Positions 63,534-64,000 of a stretch of DNA of 64,000 bases are shown here, in pieces. Made by a program: the position numbers and the translations under genes. Location of the stretch: NCBI RefSeq assembly GCF_014323405.1, contig NZ_JACRWE010000002.1, positions 434,001-498,000 on the forward strand. The letters are read 5' to 3'. Position 1 is the first letter of the stretch. Every line of letters starts with the position of its first letter. The DNA is from Romboutsia faecis. Its GTDB lineage: Bacteria; Bacillota; Clostridia; Peptostreptococcales; Peptostreptococcaceae. The notes below the pieces were generated by a model, which was given only the letters and a program-made list of their open reading frames with translations, searched no databases and had not been told where the DNA came from.

Positions 63534-64000
63534 TTGAAACAAGAAAATATATTAGGAACTGAAAAAATATCCAATTTGTTTATTAAGTATTCATTGCCAG
63601 CAATAATTGCTATGGTTATAAACGGAGTACAAACTATTATAGATGGAATATTTTTAGGTAACTTTGTAGGTCCAAATGCAATGGCAAGTGTGAACTTAGT
63701 ACAACCATTTAATCAATTAATAATAGGAACTAGTATGATAATAAGTATCGGTTGTATTAGCTTTATAGGAAGAACTTTAGGAGAGGGCAAAAAAAAGGAA
63801 GCACAAAATATTTTTAAAACATCAGTGATAGTTATGTCTTTAGTGTCATTAATAATAACTTTTTTAGGAATAATATTTAATCAGAATATAGCAGTAATAT
63901 TAGGAGCGAATGAAGTGCTACTAGATAGTGTATCAATATATATAAAAACATTAGCAATATTCTCCATACCAATGTCATTGATGTTTTTATTTGGATTTGT
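63534..64000 (+). CDS. MATE family efflux transporter, N-terminal part
   Basis: TTG start 8 bp after AAAGGAG; the gene runs off the right edge. The visible ~155 residues have the MepA-like MATE start (L-G-T-E-K-I-S-N-L-F, then Q-T-I-I-D-G-I-F-L-G and N-L-V-Q-P-F-N) and four helices. The 19-bp-spacer promoter suggests induction by a drug-like ligand. Confidence 0.9.
   Translation, partial: MKQENILGTEKISNLFIKYSLPAIIAMVINGVQTIIDGIFLGNFVGPNAMASVNLVQPFNQLIIGTSMIISIGCISFIGRTLGEGKKKEAQNIFKTSVIVMSLVSLIITFLGIIFNQNIAVILGANEVLLDSVSIYIKTLAIFSIPMSLMFLFGF

Noticed and set aside
1..64000. CRISPR array, tRNA, rRNA, prophage or insertion sequence
   Set aside because: No spaced repeat array, cloverleaf, transposase or phage gene cluster was seen; the integrase-like gene stands alone.

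Overview
The window is very AT-rich, uses frequent TTG/GTG starts behind strong GGAGG ribosome-binding sites, and has a Firmicutes gene order: pnp, a YlxY-type deacetylase, an M16 peptidase, ymxH, dapG, then tepA, ftsK, mnmH, rimO, pgsA, recA and rny. This backbone, with clostridial-type enzymes (4-hydroxybutyrate dehydrogenase, the three-gene anaerobic glycerol-3-phosphate dehydrogenase set, a two-gene SufC/SufB system, 2[4Fe-4S] ferredoxin), points to an anaerobic clostridium, most likely Peptostreptococcaceae (Clostridioides, Paraclostridium or Romboutsia relatives). The family is an inference; the gene order is seen directly.

Layout. 1-21.4 kb is conserved housekeeping DNA, interrupted by an iron-complex type ABC importer and a MATE exporter (6.8-11.3 kb). 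21.5-31.5 kb is signalling: a secreted protein of unknown function, a response regulator with two tandem kinases (the first lacks the phospho-acceptor His), a Crp/Fnr regulator, a SigI/RsgI pair with an acidic repeat protein, and a GntR-controlled ABC exporter. 31.5-38.7 kb holds a phosphodiesterase, several decayed genes, the glycerol-3-phosphate dehydrogenase operon behind a leader terminator, and a ferredoxin/NapH-like pair. 38.9-44.4 kb has small membrane and secreted proteins of unknown function, then a manganese (yybP-ykoY) riboswitch driving a P-type cation ATPase. 44.7-59.6 kb is a mosaic of single genes: TipA-like MerR regulator, TatD hydrolase, Fur-box flavodoxin with an in-frame UGA, 4-hydroxybutyrate dehydrogenase, CPBP protease, SufCB, an SF1 helicase and UppP. 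59.8-64 kb carries a degenerate tyrosine recombinase, a cysteine-less ArsD-like protein, a YfcC carrier and the start of a second MATE exporter.

Two features stand out. First, there is much gene decay in intergenic DNA: remnants of a VOC protein, an AGCS symporter, an MgtC protein, an AraC regulator and two unknown genes can be read, most with frameshifts, stops or internal deletions. Second, regulatory DNA is unusually readable: a LexA box at recA, a Fur box at flavodoxin, two MerR-type 19-bp-spacer promoters, two near-identical Crp-like palindromes, a cre-like site plus attenuator at the glycerol operon, a Mn riboswitch, an 11-bp iteron array before the ABC importer, and a structured leader overlapping the tepA ribosome-binding site. 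No CRISPR array, tRNA, rRNA, prophage or insertion sequence was seen. No single large undescribed system is obvious. The best leads are the pseudokinase/kinase pair, the tepA leader, the iteron array and the flavodoxin UGA.
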